Source of the DNA: Gilliamella apis
GTDB lineage: Bacteria; Pseudomonadota; Gammaproteobacteria; Enterobacterales; Orbaceae
NCBI RefSeq assembly: GCF_030758615.1
Contig: NZ_CP132381.1
Location: 2,480,001 to 2,544,000 of the forward strand
Length of the DNA: 64,000 nt
Reading direction: 5' to 3'
Positions 10,469 to 23,026 of this stretch are shown piece by piece (the stretch's first letter is position 1; every line of letters starts with the position of its first letter). Under the pieces are notes generated by a model. That model ran no database searches, was not told where the DNA came from, and saw nothing but the letters and a program-made list of their open reading frames with translations. A program made the position numbers and the translations under genes.

Positions 10469-10921
10469 TCATTTAGCCGGTTCTTCGGAAGGCTCTTCAT
10501 CTTTCAAAGGAACAATCAACGTATCAATATGGGTATTATTAATCAATTGTCGAGCAGAAGACATTAATTTACTCCAGAAATCTTGATGATGACCACAAAC
10601 AACCAGATCTGCGCCATATTCATGGATAGCTTCAATTAATACTTGGCCGAATTCACCATTGCCAGAAAGAGTATGTGCAATTGGATAACCGGCATCATCA
10701 GCAAGTTTATTCAATGCAATATGGGCATCTTCAGTGATACGATCTTTCATATCATTCATATTAATATCAACTAAACCAGTATAAAGGTCTGAATAGTTGA
10801 TACCAACATGAATTAGTGATATTTGAGCATTATATGGTCTAGCCATAGAGACTGCTTTTTCAACAAGAACTTCACTTTCTGGTGATAAATCCACTGCGAC
10901 TAAAATATGTTTATAAGCCAT
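10469..10921 (-). CDS. uspA: Universal stress protein UspA
   Basis: Cytoplasmic stress protein of the UspA group. The N-terminus [16 protein letters not shown] and the block [20 protein letters not shown] are nearly identical to E. coli UspA. It carries a short extra acidic tail (EEPSEEPAK). The ATG at 10921 is preceded by GGAG; an in-frame GTG three codons earlier overlaps that site and is unlikely. 150 residues versus 144 in E. coli. pitA lies upstream; uspA and pitA are also neighbours in E. coli, though there they are divergent. Confidence 0.96.
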   Translation of the reverse strand: MAYKHILVAVDLSPESEVLVEKAVSMARPYNAQISLIHVGINYSDLYTGLVDINMNDMKDRITEDAHIALNKLADDAGYPIAHTLSGNGEFGQVLIEAIHEYGADLVVCGHHQDFWSKLMSSARQLINNTHIDTLIVPLKDEEPSEEPAK

Positions 10922-10985
10922 AATATTCACTCCTTCCTATTTTTGACGCTCTAATTAAATTAGAATTTATACTTCCTTTTTACTA

Positions 10986-12500
10986 CTAAATTAATTTTTG
11001 AGCAAGCCAAAATAGTGACCCAGATAACAAAATTGAAATTGGCAAAGTAAGAATCCAAGTTAATGCAATATTTTTAATTGTTTTACTTTGTACCCCACCA
11101 CCATCAACAATCATCGTACCAGCGACAGATGAGGAAAGGACTTGGGTTGTTGATACAGGCATACCAGTATAACTGGCTATACCGATTGATAACGCAGTCG
11201 TAATTTGTGCAGAGACACCTTGAGCATAAGTCATCCCCTTTTTACCGATTTTTTCACCAATGGTTACTGCAACCCGTCGCCAACCTATCATAGTACCTAC
11301 AGCAAGCGCTGAAGCTACGCCGATAATAATCCAAACTGGCGCGTACTCTACAGTTTTTAATAAATCATTATTTAGCGATTTTAAGTATTGCTTATCTTCT
11401 GCAGGGACATTTGGTTGTTTAGCAACATGAGATACCGTATCGGATAAACATAATAAAATACGTCTAGCCTGAGAGCGTTGATCTACATTAAGAGAACCAT
11501 AATCATTCATTTTATTAAACAAATTATTAGCAATCCCTAATGTAGTAAACGAACGAGAGTAATCACAATGATATTGATTCAAATCATTTACAGGAATAGA
11601 AGTATCTGCAACAGACTGTTTTCCTATTACAGTATTAAGTTCATCATTATGAGTAATAAAATATTCTTCAATATTATGAATGGCATTTCTAGTATTAGTA
11701 ATTTCATAGGTTGATGCTCCCATATTTACAATAAAGCCAGCAGGCGCAATTCCCATCAATACTAGCATTAATAAACCAATACCTTTTTGTCCATCATTAG
11801 CGCCATGAGAAAAACTTACCCCAGCAGCAGAAATGATCAACATTATACGAATCCAAAATGGTGGTTTTTTCTTACCATAGAGTTTTTCGCGTTGTTCTGG
11901 CGTCATAAAAATACGCTCTCTTTTTTTACTACGTTTTTTACTTTGACCTTTACGAGTCCAATATTTTCGCAGTAAAAAAATCATTAATCCAGCTATCACA
12001 AGACCAACAACAGGCGAAATGATTAATGATAAAAAGATTTGGATCATTTTAGGAATATTAAGTGCATCAATAATAGAAGTATCCATAATAAATGCATTAG
12101 CCAATGCTACACCAATAATTGCACCAATTAAAGTATGTGAGCTTGATGCAGGTATACCTACATACCATGTACCTAAGTTCCATATAATAGCGGCAAATAA
12201 AATCGAAAATACCATTGCCAGACCATGTGCAGAACTTACATTCAATAATAAATCAGTTGGTAAAAGATGCACAATTGCATAAGCAACACTAAGTCCACCA
12301 AGCAATACCCCAAAAAAGTTAAACATGCCAGCCATAAAAACAGCAAGCTGTTCTTTTAATGCTCTAGTATATATTACTGTCGCAACTGCATTTGCGGTAT
12401 CATGAAAGCCATTAATTGCCTCGTAAAAAAGAACAAAAAATAGTGCTAAAACTAGTAATATAATGGTTGAAAAGTCTAAATCAGCAAATAGATGAAACAT
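10986..12500 (-). CDS. pitA: Low-affinity inorganic phosphate transporter PitA
   Basis: Integral membrane metal-phosphate:H+ symporter of the PiT family. It contains both PiT signature repeats: [20 protein letters not shown] near the N-terminus and [15 protein letters not shown] in the second half, along with [16 protein letters not shown] and [16 protein letters not shown]. Around ten hydrophobic segments flank a cytoplasmic loop rich in Lys/Arg (residues 195-230). 504 residues from the ATG at 12500, which matches the E. coli start (MLHLF); the in-frame extension upstream to 12560 is not conserved. In the second signature, Gln replaces the His found in E. coli PitA (STTQ for STTH). Confidence 0.95.
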   Translation of the reverse strand: MFHLFADLDFSTIILLVLALFFVLFYEAINGFHDTANAVATVIYTRALKEQLAVFMAGMFNFFGVLLGGLSVAYAIVHLLPTDLLLNVSSAHGLAMVFSILFAAIIWNLGTWYVGIPASSSHTLIGAIIGVALANAFIMDTSIIDALNIPKMIQIFLSLIISPVVGLVIAGLMIFLLRKYWTRKGQSKKRSKKRERIFMTPEQREKLYGKKKPPFWIRIMLIISAAGVSFSHGANDGQKGIGLLMLVLMGIAPAGFIVNMGASTYEITNTRNAIHNIEEYFITHNDELNTVIGKQSVADTSIPVNDLNQYHCDYSRSFTTLGIANNLFNKMNDYGSLNVDQRSQARRILLCLSDTVSHVAKQPNVPAEDKQYLKSLNNDLLKTVEYAPVWIIIGVASALAVGTMIGWRRVAVTIGEKIGKKGMTYAQGVSAQITTALSIGIASYTGMPVSTTQVLSSSVAGTMIVDGGGVQSKTIKNIALTWILTLPISILLSGSLFWLAQKLI

Positions 12501-12568
12501 AATATATCTTTCTGTTGTTAATAGCGGCTCTATTATCCTTGAGAATACCATAATGAGCAAAACAATTT

Positions 12569-13540
12569 TTACATTTTTCGTTTCGCATAATGGGAAGCTA
12601 ATACAGCACAGATCATTAATTGAACTTGATGAAAAATCATTAACGGCAAAATAATTATTCCAGTTATAGACATAGGGAAAATTACACTAGCCATAGGAAT
12701 ACCACTTGCGAGGCTTTTTTTAGAGCCACAAAATACAATTGTGATTTCATCTTCTTTGCTAAAACCGAATAATCGCGAGCTATAAGTAGTAATTAATAAT
12801 ACGATGGTTAACAAAATTATCGAATAAAAAATAATTTCTAAAAGAGATAACAAACTAACTTTAGCCCAAATACCATTGACTACCGCATCACTAAAAGCAA
12901 CATAAACAACTAATAATATTGATATACGATCAGTTTTTGAAATAACACTTTTATATTTATCCACCCATTTGCCAATAAAACGTCTAGATAAATGACCAAC
13001 CACAAAAGGTAACATTAGTTTAAGCATAATAGATTCTATAGCATCTAAAATATTCATCGAGTCAGCCGCTTGAGTATGCATTAATAGGCCGACTAATACA
13101 GGAGTAATAAATACACCTAATAATGTCGATGCCGATGCGCTACAAATTGCTGCAGCTACATTACCTTTTGCTATTGATGTAAAAGCAATTGCAGACTGGA
13201 CCGTAGCGGGTAAAACACAAAGGTAAACAAAACCTAGATAAAGATCTTCAGATAAAAATGTTGGTACAAGTAGTTGCATCATCATCCCTAGAATAGGGAA
13301 AACCACGAAAGTAATAATAAATATCAATAAATGCAATCGCCAATTTTTTATACCAATAACTATTGCATCAAATGACAATTTTGCTCCATGCATAAAAAAT
13401 AATAGGCCAATAGCAAAAGTGGTGAGATCCTCAAAAACAACCTTAGCTTGTCCTTCACATGGAAAAATACTTGCCGTCATCACAACACAAATCAAAATCA
13501 GCAAGAATGAATCAATTTTAAAACGTTGAAGTATATTCAT
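12569..13540 (-). CDS. yfeH: Bile acid:sodium symporter-like membrane protein, YfeH family
   Basis: Polytopic inner-membrane protein of the SBF-like (BASS) family with about ten hydrophobic segments. It matches E. coli YfeH through [47 protein letters not shown] and [20 protein letters not shown]. The transported substrate is not known for this branch. The ATG at 13540 gives 323 residues; the extension to 13573 runs back into the rpoD terminator and is rejected. The gap to pitA is only 68 bases, and the two could be one transcript. Confidence 0.85.
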   Translation of the reverse strand: MNILQRFKIDSFLLILICVVMTASIFPCEGQAKVVFEDLTTFAIGLLFFMHGAKLSFDAIVIGIKNWRLHLLIFIITFVVFPILGMMMQLLVPTFLSEDLYLGFVYLCVLPATVQSAIAFTSIAKGNVAAAICSASASTLLGVFITPVLVGLLMHTQAADSMNILDAIESIMLKLMLPFVVGHLSRRFIGKWVDKYKSVISKTDRISILLVVYVAFSDAVVNGIWAKVSLLSLLEIIFYSIILLTIVLLITTYSSRLFGFSKEDEITIVFCGSKKSLASGIPMASVIFPMSITGIIILPLMIFHQVQLMICAVLASHYAKRKM

Positions 13541-13565
13541 GATATTAGTTCGATTAGTTAAAAAA

Positions 13566-13585
13566 ATCGCCACAAAAGTGGCGAT
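13566..13585 (-). terminator. Rho-independent terminator of the rpsU-dnaG-rpoD operon
   Basis: Stem ATCGCCAC / GTGGCGAT with a 4-base loop, followed by a T run on the minus strand, 18 bases after the rpoD stop. Confidence 0.9.
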
Positions 13586-13603
13586 ATATCTAAAGTTATG
13601 CTG

Positions 13604-15442
13604 TTATTCTAGGAAGCTTCGCAGTACATCAGATCGGCTTGGATGACGTAATTTACGTAATGCTTTAGCCTCAATCTGACGAATACGTTCACGCGTTACA
13701 TCAAATTGTTTACCAACTTCTTCAAGAGTGTGGTCAGTATTCATATCAATACCGAATCGCATGCGTAATACTTTCGCTTCGCGCGGTGTTAAGCCAGATA
13801 AAATATCACGTGTTGCACTACGCAGACTTTCAGATGTAGCGGCATCTAATGGTTGCTCAAGAGCTGTATCCTCAATAAAATCACCTAAATGTGAATCTTC
13901 ATCATCACCTACTGGTGTTTCCATTGAAATAGGCTCTTTAGCAATTTTCAATACTTTACGAATTTTTTCTTCAGGCATTTGCATGCGTTCAGATAGTTCT
14001 TCTGGCGTTGGTTCACGACCAATTTCTTGTAACATCTGACGTGAAATTCGATTTAGCTTATTGATTGTTTCAATCATATGCACTGGTATACGTATTGTTC
14101 TTGCTTGGTCAGCAATTGAACGTGTAATTGCTTGTCGAATCCACCAAGTCGCATATGTAGAGAATTTATATCCTCGGCGATATTCGAACTTGTCAACAGC
14201 CTTCATCAGGCCAATATTACCTTCTTGAATAAGATCTAAGAACTGCAAGCCACGATTGGTATATTTTTTCGCTATTGAAATTACCAAACGTAAGTTGGCC
14301 TCTACCATCTCTTTCTTTGCTCGTCGAGCTTTTGCCTCACCAATAGACATTCGTCTATTAATATCTTTAATTTGCTCAATAGAAAGATTAGTTTCCGTTT
14401 CTATTTGTTGTAAACAATTAATTTCAGCCTCAATTGGCGCTTCAAATTCCATTAAATTAGCAGCAAAAGCGCCTTTACCAGTAACGGCTTTTTTATACCA
14501 ACTCATGTTATTTTCGTTACCACTAAAATGCGTCATAAATTGTTTTTTCGGCATTTTGCACTGCTCAACACAGATCTTCATAATGACACGTTCATGTGCT
14601 CTTACGCGATCCATCATGCTTCTCATGTTATTAACAAGAATATCAAATTGTTTACCTACTAATCTGAATTGTTTGAAAACTTCAGATAAATTTTCAATTT
14701 CTTGTTGTGCTTTTTTATGGGCTCGGCCATATTTTTTTATTGCAGCTGAGGTTTTATCATGTTGTTCTTTAAGTTCAGAAAATTTCGCTCTTGCCACTTC
14801 CGGATCAATTGAAACATCATCATCAGCGGAAGAATCGCCATCTTCTTCACTTTCATCATCGCTATCATCAATATCGATTTCAGCTTCACTCTCTTCCAAC
14901 TCTTCTGGAAGCTCTTCGGTTGATTCTTCAGCATTAGGATCAACAAAACCGGTGATAAGATCAGATAAGCGAACTTCACCACTTTCCACTAAATTGTATT
15001 GTTCTAAAAGATATGTAATCGCTTCTGGATATTCAGATACAGAGGTTTGAACTTGATTAATACCATCTTCAATACGTTTGGCAATATCAATTTCGCCTTC
15101 ACGGGTTAGTAATTCAACTGCACCCATTTCCCGCATATACATACGGACAGGATCTGTCGTTCTACCTATTTCTGATTCTACATTAGATAAAACTAATGCT
15201 GTAGCTGCTTCAACGGCCTCTTCATCCGGAACATTATCGGAAAGTAATAATTCATCTGAATCTGGGGCTTCTTCAAGTACTTGAATGCCCATATCATTGA
15301 TCATTTGGATAATATCTTCAATCTGATCTGAATCAATGATTTCTTCCGGCAAGTGATCATTGACATCAGCATAGGTCAGGTATCCTAGCTCCTTTCCTCG
15401 GATGATCAGGAGTTTTAACTGTGATTGAGAATTTTGCTCCAT
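13604..15442 (-). CDS. rpoD: RNA polymerase sigma factor RpoD (sigma-70)
   Basis: Primary sigma factor. Region 1.1 opens with [18 protein letters not shown], region 1.2 has [15 protein letters not shown], an acidic non-conserved stretch (residues about 185-215) follows, region 2 contains [17 protein letters not shown] for -10 recognition and melting, and region 4.2 has [19 protein letters not shown] for -35 contact. 612 residues is the usual size (E. coli 613). The ATG at 15442 matches the family start; the in-frame GTG four codons upstream overlaps the ribosome site. It is the last gene of the macromolecular synthesis operon. Confidence 0.98.
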   Translation of the reverse strand: MEQNSQSQLKLLIIRGKELGYLTYADVNDHLPEEIIDSDQIEDIIQMINDMGIQVLEEAPDSDELLLSDNVPDEEAVEAATALVLSNVESEIGRTTDPVRMYMREMGAVELLTREGEIDIAKRIEDGINQVQTSVSEYPEAITYLLEQYNLVESGEVRLSDLITGFVDPNAEESTEELPEELEESEAEIDIDDSDDESEEDGDSSADDDVSIDPEVARAKFSELKEQHDKTSAAIKKYGRAHKKAQQEIENLSEVFKQFRLVGKQFDILVNNMRSMMDRVRAHERVIMKICVEQCKMPKKQFMTHFSGNENNMSWYKKAVTGKGAFAANLMEFEAPIEAEINCLQQIETETNLSIEQIKDINRRMSIGEAKARRAKKEMVEANLRLVISIAKKYTNRGLQFLDLIQEGNIGLMKAVDKFEYRRGYKFSTYATWWIRQAITRSIADQARTIRIPVHMIETINKLNRISRQMLQEIGREPTPEELSERMQMPEEKIRKVLKIAKEPISMETPVGDDEDSHLGDFIEDTALEQPLDAATSESLRSATRDILSGLTPREAKVLRMRFGIDMNTDHTLEEVGKQFDVTRERIRQIEAKALRKLRHPSRSDVLRSFLE

Positions 15443-15524
15443 AAAGGTATCCACATTTAGTTATTCGGTCATGTATATTATATATGTAGAATAGAAAATA
15501 ATTTTCTACATATACCCTGTATAT

Positions 15525-17306
15525 TTAGTCTTTTTTTGATAAAACAAGTATTAATGTCGCTAATTCTTTTTTCTCTGCGGTACTTAATCCGGAGACTCTT
15601 TCTTTTGCGATCAGTTCATCTTGCCTTTGGGCGAGTATATTATCATATAACTCTTTTAAAGTATGAGAAAAAATTGACTCTATTTCATCATCTTGGTAAT
15701 GGTACTCCCATGTAGCTAAACGACTTAGCTGTTTATAAAATGGTCGACTGATACACTCTGTTAATATCTGTGCTGTAGTTATATTTGGGTATTGTTGGCA
15801 TAATTCAAGTAGCTCAATAAATATATCTATGCCAGCTAAATTAACTTGTCGCATAACATTAATATCTGAAACCATTTTAGCCATATCAGGATATTGCAGT
15901 AATAAACCAATCAAAATTCGCATGGTAGTTAATTTCATCTGCGGTGCAGATACTGGTTCAATAGGTTTATTTTCACCTTTGTTTTGATCAGTGGCTATGA
16001 GTTGTTCTATTTGTGATATATCAAGTAGGCCTAAATAACGACCTAATTCCTGAAGCAAGTTAAGTCTAAATGCTTTTGCTTTGACCTGATCAAGCAAAGG
16101 TATAGCCAGTGAACTCAATTTAGCTTTACCTTCAGCGGTTTTTAGATCAACTTGTTTTAATAACTCATCAAACAAAAATTCAGAGAGATTAGGTGCATTT
16201 TTTACATAATTTTCAAAACCATCTTTACCGACTTTACGTACGTAACTGTCAGGATCTTCATCTTGTGGTAAAAAAGCGAAAGTAATTTGTTTACCATCAA
16301 TCAAACAAGGTAGTAATACGTTCAGTGCTCGCCAAGCAGCACTTCGCCCTGCATTATCACCATCATAACAAAATATGACAGAATCAGTTGCTCTAAATAA
16401 TAATTTAATATGTTCTTCAGAGGTTGATGTACCCAATGCAGCAACTGCATAATCAATACCGTATTGGGCCAGTGAAACGACATCCATATATCCTTCAACC
16501 ACAATCAGCTGTTCAGGATTTCGATTAACCTCTTGCGCTTCATAAAGACCATATAATTGAAAACCTTTATGAAAAATAGGTGTTTCGGGTGAATTAATAT
16601 ATTTAGCTGAATCATTGATAATCGTTCTACCACCAAAAGCAATGACATTACCTTGTCTATCGCGAATTGGAAACATTATACGACCACGGAATCGATCATA
16701 TTGATTACCACTATCATTGGTAACTAACATGCCAGCTTGATTATATAATTTCGTTTCAGCTTTAGTTTTTACTACATTTTGTGAAGTTAAACGCCACTCA
16801 TTAGGAGCATAACCTATTTTATACCTAGTTATAATTTCTTGATTTAAACCACGTTGCTCAAGATACATATGAGCATCTTTTGAAGTTGATAATGCTAGTT
16901 GTTGTTGGTAGAAATCGGTGATTTTTGCCATCAAGGAGTAGAGATCACGACGCAAATTACGTGATTCAATTTGCTTTGATTGGTCAGCTTGATTACTATC
17001 ATCTTCCGTGTAAGGAACACGAATGCCTTGCATACTAGCAATTTCTTCAATGGCTTCAGGAAAGGTTAATCGTTCATACTGCATTAAAAAATTTACAGCA
17101 GAGCCTGATGCACCACATCCAAAGCAGTAGTAAATTTGTTTTTTTTCATTTAATGAAAAAGAAGCAGTTTTTTCATCATGAAAAGGACAACAACCGAAAT
17201 AATTATTTCCCTTTTTTTTCATTTTAACGCGCTTACCTATCACATCAAGAATACTTGTGCGGGCAAGCAAATCTAAAATAAAATCGCGAGGAATAAGACC
17301 TTTCAT
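15525..17306 (-). CDS. dnaG: DNA primase DnaG
   Basis: Makes RNA primers at the replication fork. The N-terminal CHC2 zinc-binding domain is visible (CCPFHDEKTASF, then YYCFGCGASGSA), followed by the TOPRIM catalytic core (VVEGYMDVVSLAQYG; YDGDNAGRSAAWRAL) and a C-terminal region that should bind DnaB helicase. 593 residues, slightly longer than E. coli DnaG (581). The ATG at 17306 matches the family start (MKGLIPRDFI); a TTG four codons upstream is not preferred. It lies between rpsU and rpoD as in enterobacteria. Confidence 0.97.
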   Translation of the reverse strand: MKGLIPRDFILDLLARTSILDVIGKRVKMKKKGNNYFGCCPFHDEKTASFSLNEKKQIYYCFGCGASGSAVNFLMQYERLTFPEAIEEIASMQGIRVPYTEDDSNQADQSKQIESRNLRRDLYSLMAKITDFYQQQLALSTSKDAHMYLEQRGLNQEIITRYKIGYAPNEWRLTSQNVVKTKAETKLYNQAGMLVTNDSGNQYDRFRGRIMFPIRDRQGNVIAFGGRTIINDSAKYINSPETPIFHKGFQLYGLYEAQEVNRNPEQLIVVEGYMDVVSLAQYGIDYAVAALGTSTSEEHIKLLFRATDSVIFCYDGDNAGRSAAWRALNVLLPCLIDGKQITFAFLPQDEDPDSYVRKVGKDGFENYVKNAPNLSEFLFDELLKQVDLKTAEGKAKLSSLAIPLLDQVKAKAFRLNLLQELGRYLGLLDISQIEQLIATDQNKGENKPIEPVSAPQMKLTTMRILIGLLLQYPDMAKMVSDINVMRQVNLAGIDIFIELLELCQQYPNITTAQILTECISRPFYKQLSRLATWEYHYQDDEIESIFSHTLKELYDNILAQRQDELIAKERVSGLSTAEKKELATLILVLSKKD

Positions 17307-17343
17307 GATAAAATTCAACCAATTATGGCATTATGAAAAGACA

Positions 17344-17370
17344 ACAAGCCGTAATAATAATACGGCTTGT
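17344..17370 (-). terminator. Hairpin between rpsU and dnaG, probable partial terminator
   Basis: Perfect 10-bp stem ACAAGCCGTA / TACGGCTTGT with a 7-base loop. On the minus strand only a short T tract (TTTT, 4 bases further) follows. In E. coli a terminator at the same place lowers dnaG expression relative to rpsU. Confidence 0.65.
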
Positions 17371-17439
17371 TAAAATTGTTTATATCTAGAATATAAATGA
17401 ATTGTTTTTTTTAAACAATTTAAATTTTCAGTATAAAAA

Positions 17440-17667
<228 letters not shown>

Positions 17668-17816
17668 TCAAATTTGTTTAATATCACAAAGGACTAAAAT
17701 TAGTGCGCAATTTTACTCCTAATTGATATGGGTTGTAAAGTAAAATATCGTATAATTACTATATGATAAATTAATTTGCTAATCTACTTTTTGAGTCAGA
17801 TAATAAAATAGTTTAA

Positions 17817-18848
<1,032 letters not shown>

Positions 18849-18866
18849 TAGCTGCATTATATATAT

Positions 18867-18900
18867 CATATCAATTTACTAATTATAGTGAATTGATATG
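18867..18900 (+). terminator. Hairpin after hemB
   Basis: 14-bp inverted repeat CATATCAATTTACT / AGTGAATTGATATG with one G:T pair and a 6-base loop, 18 bases after the hemB stop. No U run follows, so it may act as an RNA stabiliser or a weak terminator. Confidence 0.5.
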
Positions 18901-19275
18901 ATTAACAACGGAAAAACAAGCACAACTTTTTAAAGCAAAATCGAATCTCTTTAGATTAAAAAATACCCCAAATTAGCTCAATCAAGCTTTTCCATAATTA
19001 ATAACATCATTAATATTTTAATTTTTTAATAAATATTAAACTAAATCAATTACAAAATCTTAATTTATGGATAAAATATATTAAGTTACTTATTCTGGCA
19101 CTAAAAATTACAAATTAGGTGATGAGAGTGAAGATTTGTCTGATATGATGATCAAGTAACTATTCAATAATATAAATATTATTGCCATAGCTAGAATAAA
19201 CTGATGAATCGAAATATTAATATCGCTATTAGATATAAATAAAATTTTAACCAATAACATTAAGAAGCCAATATT
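18901..19275. other. Intergenic region before the lipoprotein gene
   Basis: About 375 very AT-rich bases with no open frame of note. It presumably contains the promoter of the lipoprotein gene; AAGAAG lies about 10 bases before its ATG. Nothing else was recognised. Confidence 0.5.
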
Positions 19276-20190
19276 ATGAAAAATTATATCTATCTTTTCT
19301 TATTAAGTATCCTCTTATTAACTGGGTGTGATGATAAAAAAGACAGCCAATCATCATCTGATGCAACTCCATCGACTAATCAAAATAACGAAGTTAATAC
19401 TGATACGCAAACTGATAAAACGACCAGTACAACAAACAAAAATGAAGACAATACAATAAATTCTAGTAGTGAAAATAAATCACAGTTACCAACTCAAGTA
19501 ACTAATAGCTATCTATTTCATACCGAACCTGAGTTATTACCTAATAAGAAACTCATTAAACAGCAAACAATTCAAAGTTCGGACAAAAAGTCTATTAATT
19601 ATAACGATCAAGGTTATGTTAAAGATTATGACTTGGAAGGATTATATGGCGAAATAAATTATGATACAGCTAAATACATTTATGGTATGAAAGATACCAG
19701 AAACAGTTATGACATTACTTTCGATGAATCGAAAAATATCATTGGTATGAAAAATAGTAATGATGAAATTGTTGCTATTAATGAATTTGACGAGCAAGGC
19801 CGTTTAGTTGAAACCACTTTATCTAACTTCGCTGATAATAATATTAATTTTACCAGTAAGATTATTTATGAAAATGATCTGGTCGAACAAGTCTTATATA
19901 ACGCTTATGTAAAAATGGATGATAAAAAACAATTACCCGTTTTAGTAAGAGAAAAAGATGTTATTTATAATGCAGACAAACAATTAGAAAAAACGATTAC
20001 TCGTACCTTCAAATTGTCTGCTAAAGGTGAAGTCATCATTAATGATAAAAATGAACAAGAATTAGAATCTACTGAAACTTGTAGTTATTCTGAATATAAC
20101 CAAAATAATGACTGGACCAAAGCTGTTTGTGAAACAACGGGGAATGGTTCAAGTAAAATTAATTTAACCAGAACCATTGAGTATCTATAA
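19276..20190 (+). CDS. Putative lipoprotein, function unknown
   Basis: 304 residues with a lipoprotein signal peptide: MKNYIYLFLLSILLLTGC, the LLTGC lipobox placing the lipidated cysteine at residue 18. Asp-Asp follows the cysteine, which in enterobacteria retains a lipoprotein in the inner membrane. A linker rich in Ser, Thr, Asn and Asp (about residues 19-75) is followed by a domain with repeated short units of the type Tyr-Asn-Asp-x-Gly-Tyr (YNDQGYVKDYD, NEFDEQGRLVETTL, SEYNQNNDW), reminiscent of YD-type beta-hairpin repeats. I do not recognise the family. It is convergent with nudC and stands alone. Confidence 0.75.
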   Translation: MKNYIYLFLLSILLLTGCDDKKDSQSSSDATPSTNQNNEVNTDTQTDKTTSTTNKNEDNTINSSSENKSQLPTQVTNSYLFHTEPELLPNKKLIKQQTIQSSDKKSINYNDQGYVKDYDLEGLYGEINYDTAKYIYGMKDTRNSYDITFDESKNIIGMKNSNDEIVAINEFDEQGRLVETTLSNFADNNINFTSKIIYENDLVEQVLYNAYVKMDDKKQLPVLVREKDVIYNADKQLEKTITRTFKLSAKGEVIINDKNEQELESTETCSYSEYNQNNDWTKAVCETTGNGSSKINLTRTIEYL

Positions 20191-20213
20191 CTTATTAAAT
20201 AAAGTGAATATGA

Positions 20214-21017
20214 TCAGTTTTCACCAAACTCATCATATTCACGACAAAGTATAATTGTATCCTCAATTAAACGCCTTGCTATCGTGCCATATTCAGGTAT
20301 TTTTGGTAATTGAGAATAATGGTACCAATCAGCTTCTACTAACTCATTTTTATCGATAGTAATCTCACCACTATCATAATCTGCTAAATAAGCCATCATC
20401 ATAGAATTAGGAAATGGCCAAGATTGCGAACCGACATAACGAATATTTTTAATTTTTATTTTTGACTCTTCATAGACCTCTCTGGCCACTGTCGTTTCCA
20501 TTGTTTCACCAATTTCAGTAAAACCCGCTAATACAGTATATAAATTATCTTGATTATGCCTTACATGTTTTGCCAATAAAATTTTATTTTTATTCCGAAT
20601 AGCGACAATAATTGATGGTGAAATTTGTGGATAATAACGTTGATGACAATGATCACATAGACAACACCATTCTGTTTGACTAATATACATCTCATGACCG
20701 CAGTAGCCACAATATTTATGAGACCGATAAAACTCAGACAATTGTACCGCTCTACCAGCCATATTAAACAAAGACTGATCAGCTCCACTAAGTAAAGGTC
20801 TAATCGAGCCCATGGAACTACTCATTTCTTGACAAATTAACCACGCAGTTTGTCCATTCCATTCACCAATAGGTTGAGCGAGTTTATTGGTAAATCCTAA
20901 TTCACTGGCGCTACCGTTGGGAACTTCGCCATTAGGTAACCATAAACGACCATTTTTACTCACAAACCAGTAGCCTTTTTCGTTACCGATTAAATTATAT
21001 TGTTTTTGTATATCCAT
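20214..21017 (-). CDS. nudC: NAD(H) pyrophosphatase / NAD-capped RNA decapping hydrolase NudC
   Basis: Nudix hydrolase that splits NADH to NMNH and AMP and removes NAD caps from RNA. A four-cysteine zinc motif (CGYCG, then CCLCDHC) lies mid-protein, followed by the Nudix box GFTEIGETMETTVAREVYEE and the NudC-specific SQPWPFP-like motif (SQSWPFPNS). 267 residues, a little longer than E. coli NudC (257), and aligned throughout. In the Nudix box the usual Gly near the end (EExGU) is Lys here (EESKI), whereas the catalytic Glu residues are intact. Confidence 0.94.
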   Translation of the reverse strand: MDIQKQYNLIGNEKGYWFVSKNGRLWLPNGEVPNGSASELGFTNKLAQPIGEWNGQTAWLICQEMSSSMGSIRPLLSGADQSLFNMAGRAVQLSEFYRSHKYCGYCGHEMYISQTEWCCLCDHCHQRYYPQISPSIIVAIRNKNKILLAKHVRHNQDNLYTVLAGFTEIGETMETTVAREVYEESKIKIKNIRYVGSQSWPFPNSMMMAYLADYDSGEITIDKNELVEADWYHYSQLPKIPEYGTIARRLIEDTIILCREYDEFGEN

Positions 21018-21045
21018 AACATCAACACCAAAAATTAAATATTAA

Positions 21046-21069
21046 AAAGGAGGATATTACTCCTCCTTT
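21046..21069 (-). terminator. Rho-independent terminator of the rpmH-rnpA-yidD-yidC cluster
   Basis: Stem AAAGGAGGA / TCCTCCTTT with a 6-base loop, followed by further T on the minus strand, 8 bases after the yidC stop. Confidence 0.85.
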
Positions 21070-21077
21070 CCATCAAG

Positions 21078-22703
21078 CTATTTCTTTTTCTTCTCATGAA
21101 GACCTTTTTTCTCAAGTTCCCAGTAAATTATACGTTGCTGAGCAATCGTAAATAAGTTACTTACAATATAGTATAAAACTAAACCTGATGGGAACCATAA
21201 GAAGAACACCGTAAAGATTAATGGCATATATGTCATTAATTTTTGCTGTAATGGATCGGTAACCGGTGTTGGTGACATCTTCTGAATTAAGAACATGGTA
21301 CCACCCATTAATAACGGTAAAATATAATATGGGTCTTGCGCTGATAAGTCATAAATCCAAAGAGCAAATGGAGCATGACGTAACTCTACTGTATTACCTA
21401 ACATATAAAACAGTGATAAGAAGATCGGCATTTGAATCAACAATGGTAAACAACCGCCAAGAGGATTAACTTTTTCTTGTCGATAAAGAGCCATTGTTTC
21501 CATACTCATTTTTTGTCTATCATCACCATAACGTTCTTTTAATGCTTGTAAACGAGGTTGTAATAACTTCATTTTAGCCATTGAACGATATTGTGCTCGT
21601 GTTAGTGGGAATAAAATACCACGCACAATAAAGGTGATAACAATAATTGAAAAGCCCCAATTACCTATAAAGCTTTGAATAAATTTCAATAAATAGAACA
21701 GTGGCTGCGATAAGAACCATAACCAACCATAATCAACTATTAAATCAAGATGATTAGCGGTTTCTTTTAACTGACTTTGGATTTCAGGACCTAACCATAG
21801 TTTCGCACTAACTGATTGAGTTTTACCTGGTTGAATAACGGCTGTTTCACCTTTAAAACCAATCGTAGCTTGGGAATTTTTAGCCGTAGCACGTGAATAA
21901 AATAGGTTGTTTTGATCCTGCACCGGGATCCAAGCAGAAGCGAAATAGTGTTGCAACATAGCAACCCAACCAACATTAGTTTCAACAGATAAAGCCTTAT
22001 CTTTGATATCACCAAAGCTATATTTACTATAATTAGTATCAGCACTGGAATAAGCGGTACCACGGAACGCACTTAATCCTAATCCGCCACCACCTTCGGT
22101 AACAGCATCATCTGGTAAATCAATAGTTTGTTTTAACTGACCATACATCGATACTTCTATAGGATTTTGGCTTTGGTTATCAATATCATACTGAACATCA
22201 ATAGCATATTTGCCACGATGTAAAATATAATATTTAGTATAAGTTACTCCATTAACTTGATACGTTAATGGAACTTTCAACTCATCTACACCATCAGCTA
22301 AAACATATTCAGATTGAGCAGTTTGATATACTGGACGTTTACTTCCTTGAATTGCATTATCTGGACCATCTTTACCTGTTAAGCCACTTTCAGCAATATA
22401 AATAAAGTCAGGTTTAGATGTTAATAATTGGAAAGGCGTACCAGAATGAAGAGACTGCTCATATTTTAACAATTGTGCAGCTTGTACATCGCCACCATAG
22501 GTATTAACCGTTAATGACAATACATCAGATTTTATCGTAATTGTTTTACCTTGTGCGAAATCCGCTGGTGAATCTTCACCTATTTGTTGCGTCAATTGAT
22601 TAGCAACTGGCGGTTTTGGTGCATGATCTTCTTCCCATGCTTTCCAAAGCAGGAAAGAGACGAAAAGTAAAGCAATGACTAAAATATTACGTTGAGATCC
22701 CAT
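21078..22703 (-). CDS. yidC: Membrane protein insertase YidC
   Basis: Inserts and folds inner-membrane proteins with or without SecYEG. It starts [20 protein letters not shown], the first membrane segment, followed by the large periplasmic beta-domain (about residues 55-340) and the conserved core of five membrane segments ([21 protein letters not shown], which carries the conserved hydrophilic-groove Arg, and [21 protein letters not shown]). 541 residues, close to E. coli (548). The yidD stop and yidC start meet at 22703. The gene order rpmH-rnpA-yidD-yidC is the conserved one. Confidence 0.97.
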   Translation of the reverse strand: MGSQRNILVIALLFVSFLLWKAWEEDHAPKPPVANQLTQQIGEDSPADFAQGKTITIKSDVLSLTVNTYGGDVQAAQLLKYEQSLHSGTPFQLLTSKPDFIYIAESGLTGKDGPDNAIQGSKRPVYQTAQSEYVLADGVDELKVPLTYQVNGVTYTKYYILHRGKYAIDVQYDIDNQSQNPIEVSMYGQLKQTIDLPDDAVTEGGGGLGLSAFRGTAYSSADTNYSKYSFGDIKDKALSVETNVGWVAMLQHYFASAWIPVQDQNNLFYSRATAKNSQATIGFKGETAVIQPGKTQSVSAKLWLGPEIQSQLKETANHLDLIVDYGWLWFLSQPLFYLLKFIQSFIGNWGFSIIVITFIVRGILFPLTRAQYRSMAKMKLLQPRLQALKERYGDDRQKMSMETMALYRQEKVNPLGGCLPLLIQMPIFLSLFYMLGNTVELRHAPFALWIYDLSAQDPYYILPLLMGGTMFLIQKMSPTPVTDPLQQKLMTYMPLIFTVFFLWFPSGLVLYYIVSNLFTIAQQRIIYWELEKKGLHEKKKK

Positions 22704-23026
22704 TAGTGTTTTTCTCTATCGGTTTTAGTTTTAGGAGGTACAAAATCTTCACCTCCTTCATGTAAAGGGTGACATTTTAATACACGTTTGACAGTTAGCC
22801 AACTACCTTTTATTAATCCAAAGCGTCTTAATGCAATTACAGCATATTGAGAACAAGATGGAGTAAAGCGACATTTAGGCCCTAATAAAGGACTAATAAT
22901 ACGCTGGTATATTTTAATGACAAAAACAAAAATATTAATAATCAAATATTTAAATGCATAAATATGCTGTTTAAATATCAATATTAATTTATTCAGTTTC
23001 TTTGTTTTTTGATGATTTGTTGACAT
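22703..23026 (-). CDS. yidD: Membrane protein insertion efficiency factor YidD
   Basis: Small membrane-associated protein that assists YidC-dependent insertion. The conserved core is complete: [34 protein letters not shown] and [20 protein letters not shown], with the three family cysteines. 107 residues as read; the family starts nearer the hydrophobic helix, so the first 30 residues, encoded partly within the rnpA end, may not all be real. It overlaps rnpA by 34 bases as often found, and shares its stop region with the yidC start. Confidence 0.92.
   Translation of the reverse strand: MSTNHQKTKKLNKLILIFKQHIYAFKYLIINIFVFVIKIYQRIISPLLGPKCRFTPSCSQYAVIALRRFGLIKGSWLTVKRVLKCHPLHEGGEDFVPPKTKTDREKH

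Noticed and set aside
12019..12282. 87-codon frame opposite pitA
   Set aside because: Shadow of the membrane helices of PitA.
14256..15050. 264-codon open frame on the plus strand opposite rpoD
   Set aside because: It is fully antisense to the conserved sigma factor gene, is rich in Ser from reversed acidic codons and has no family features.
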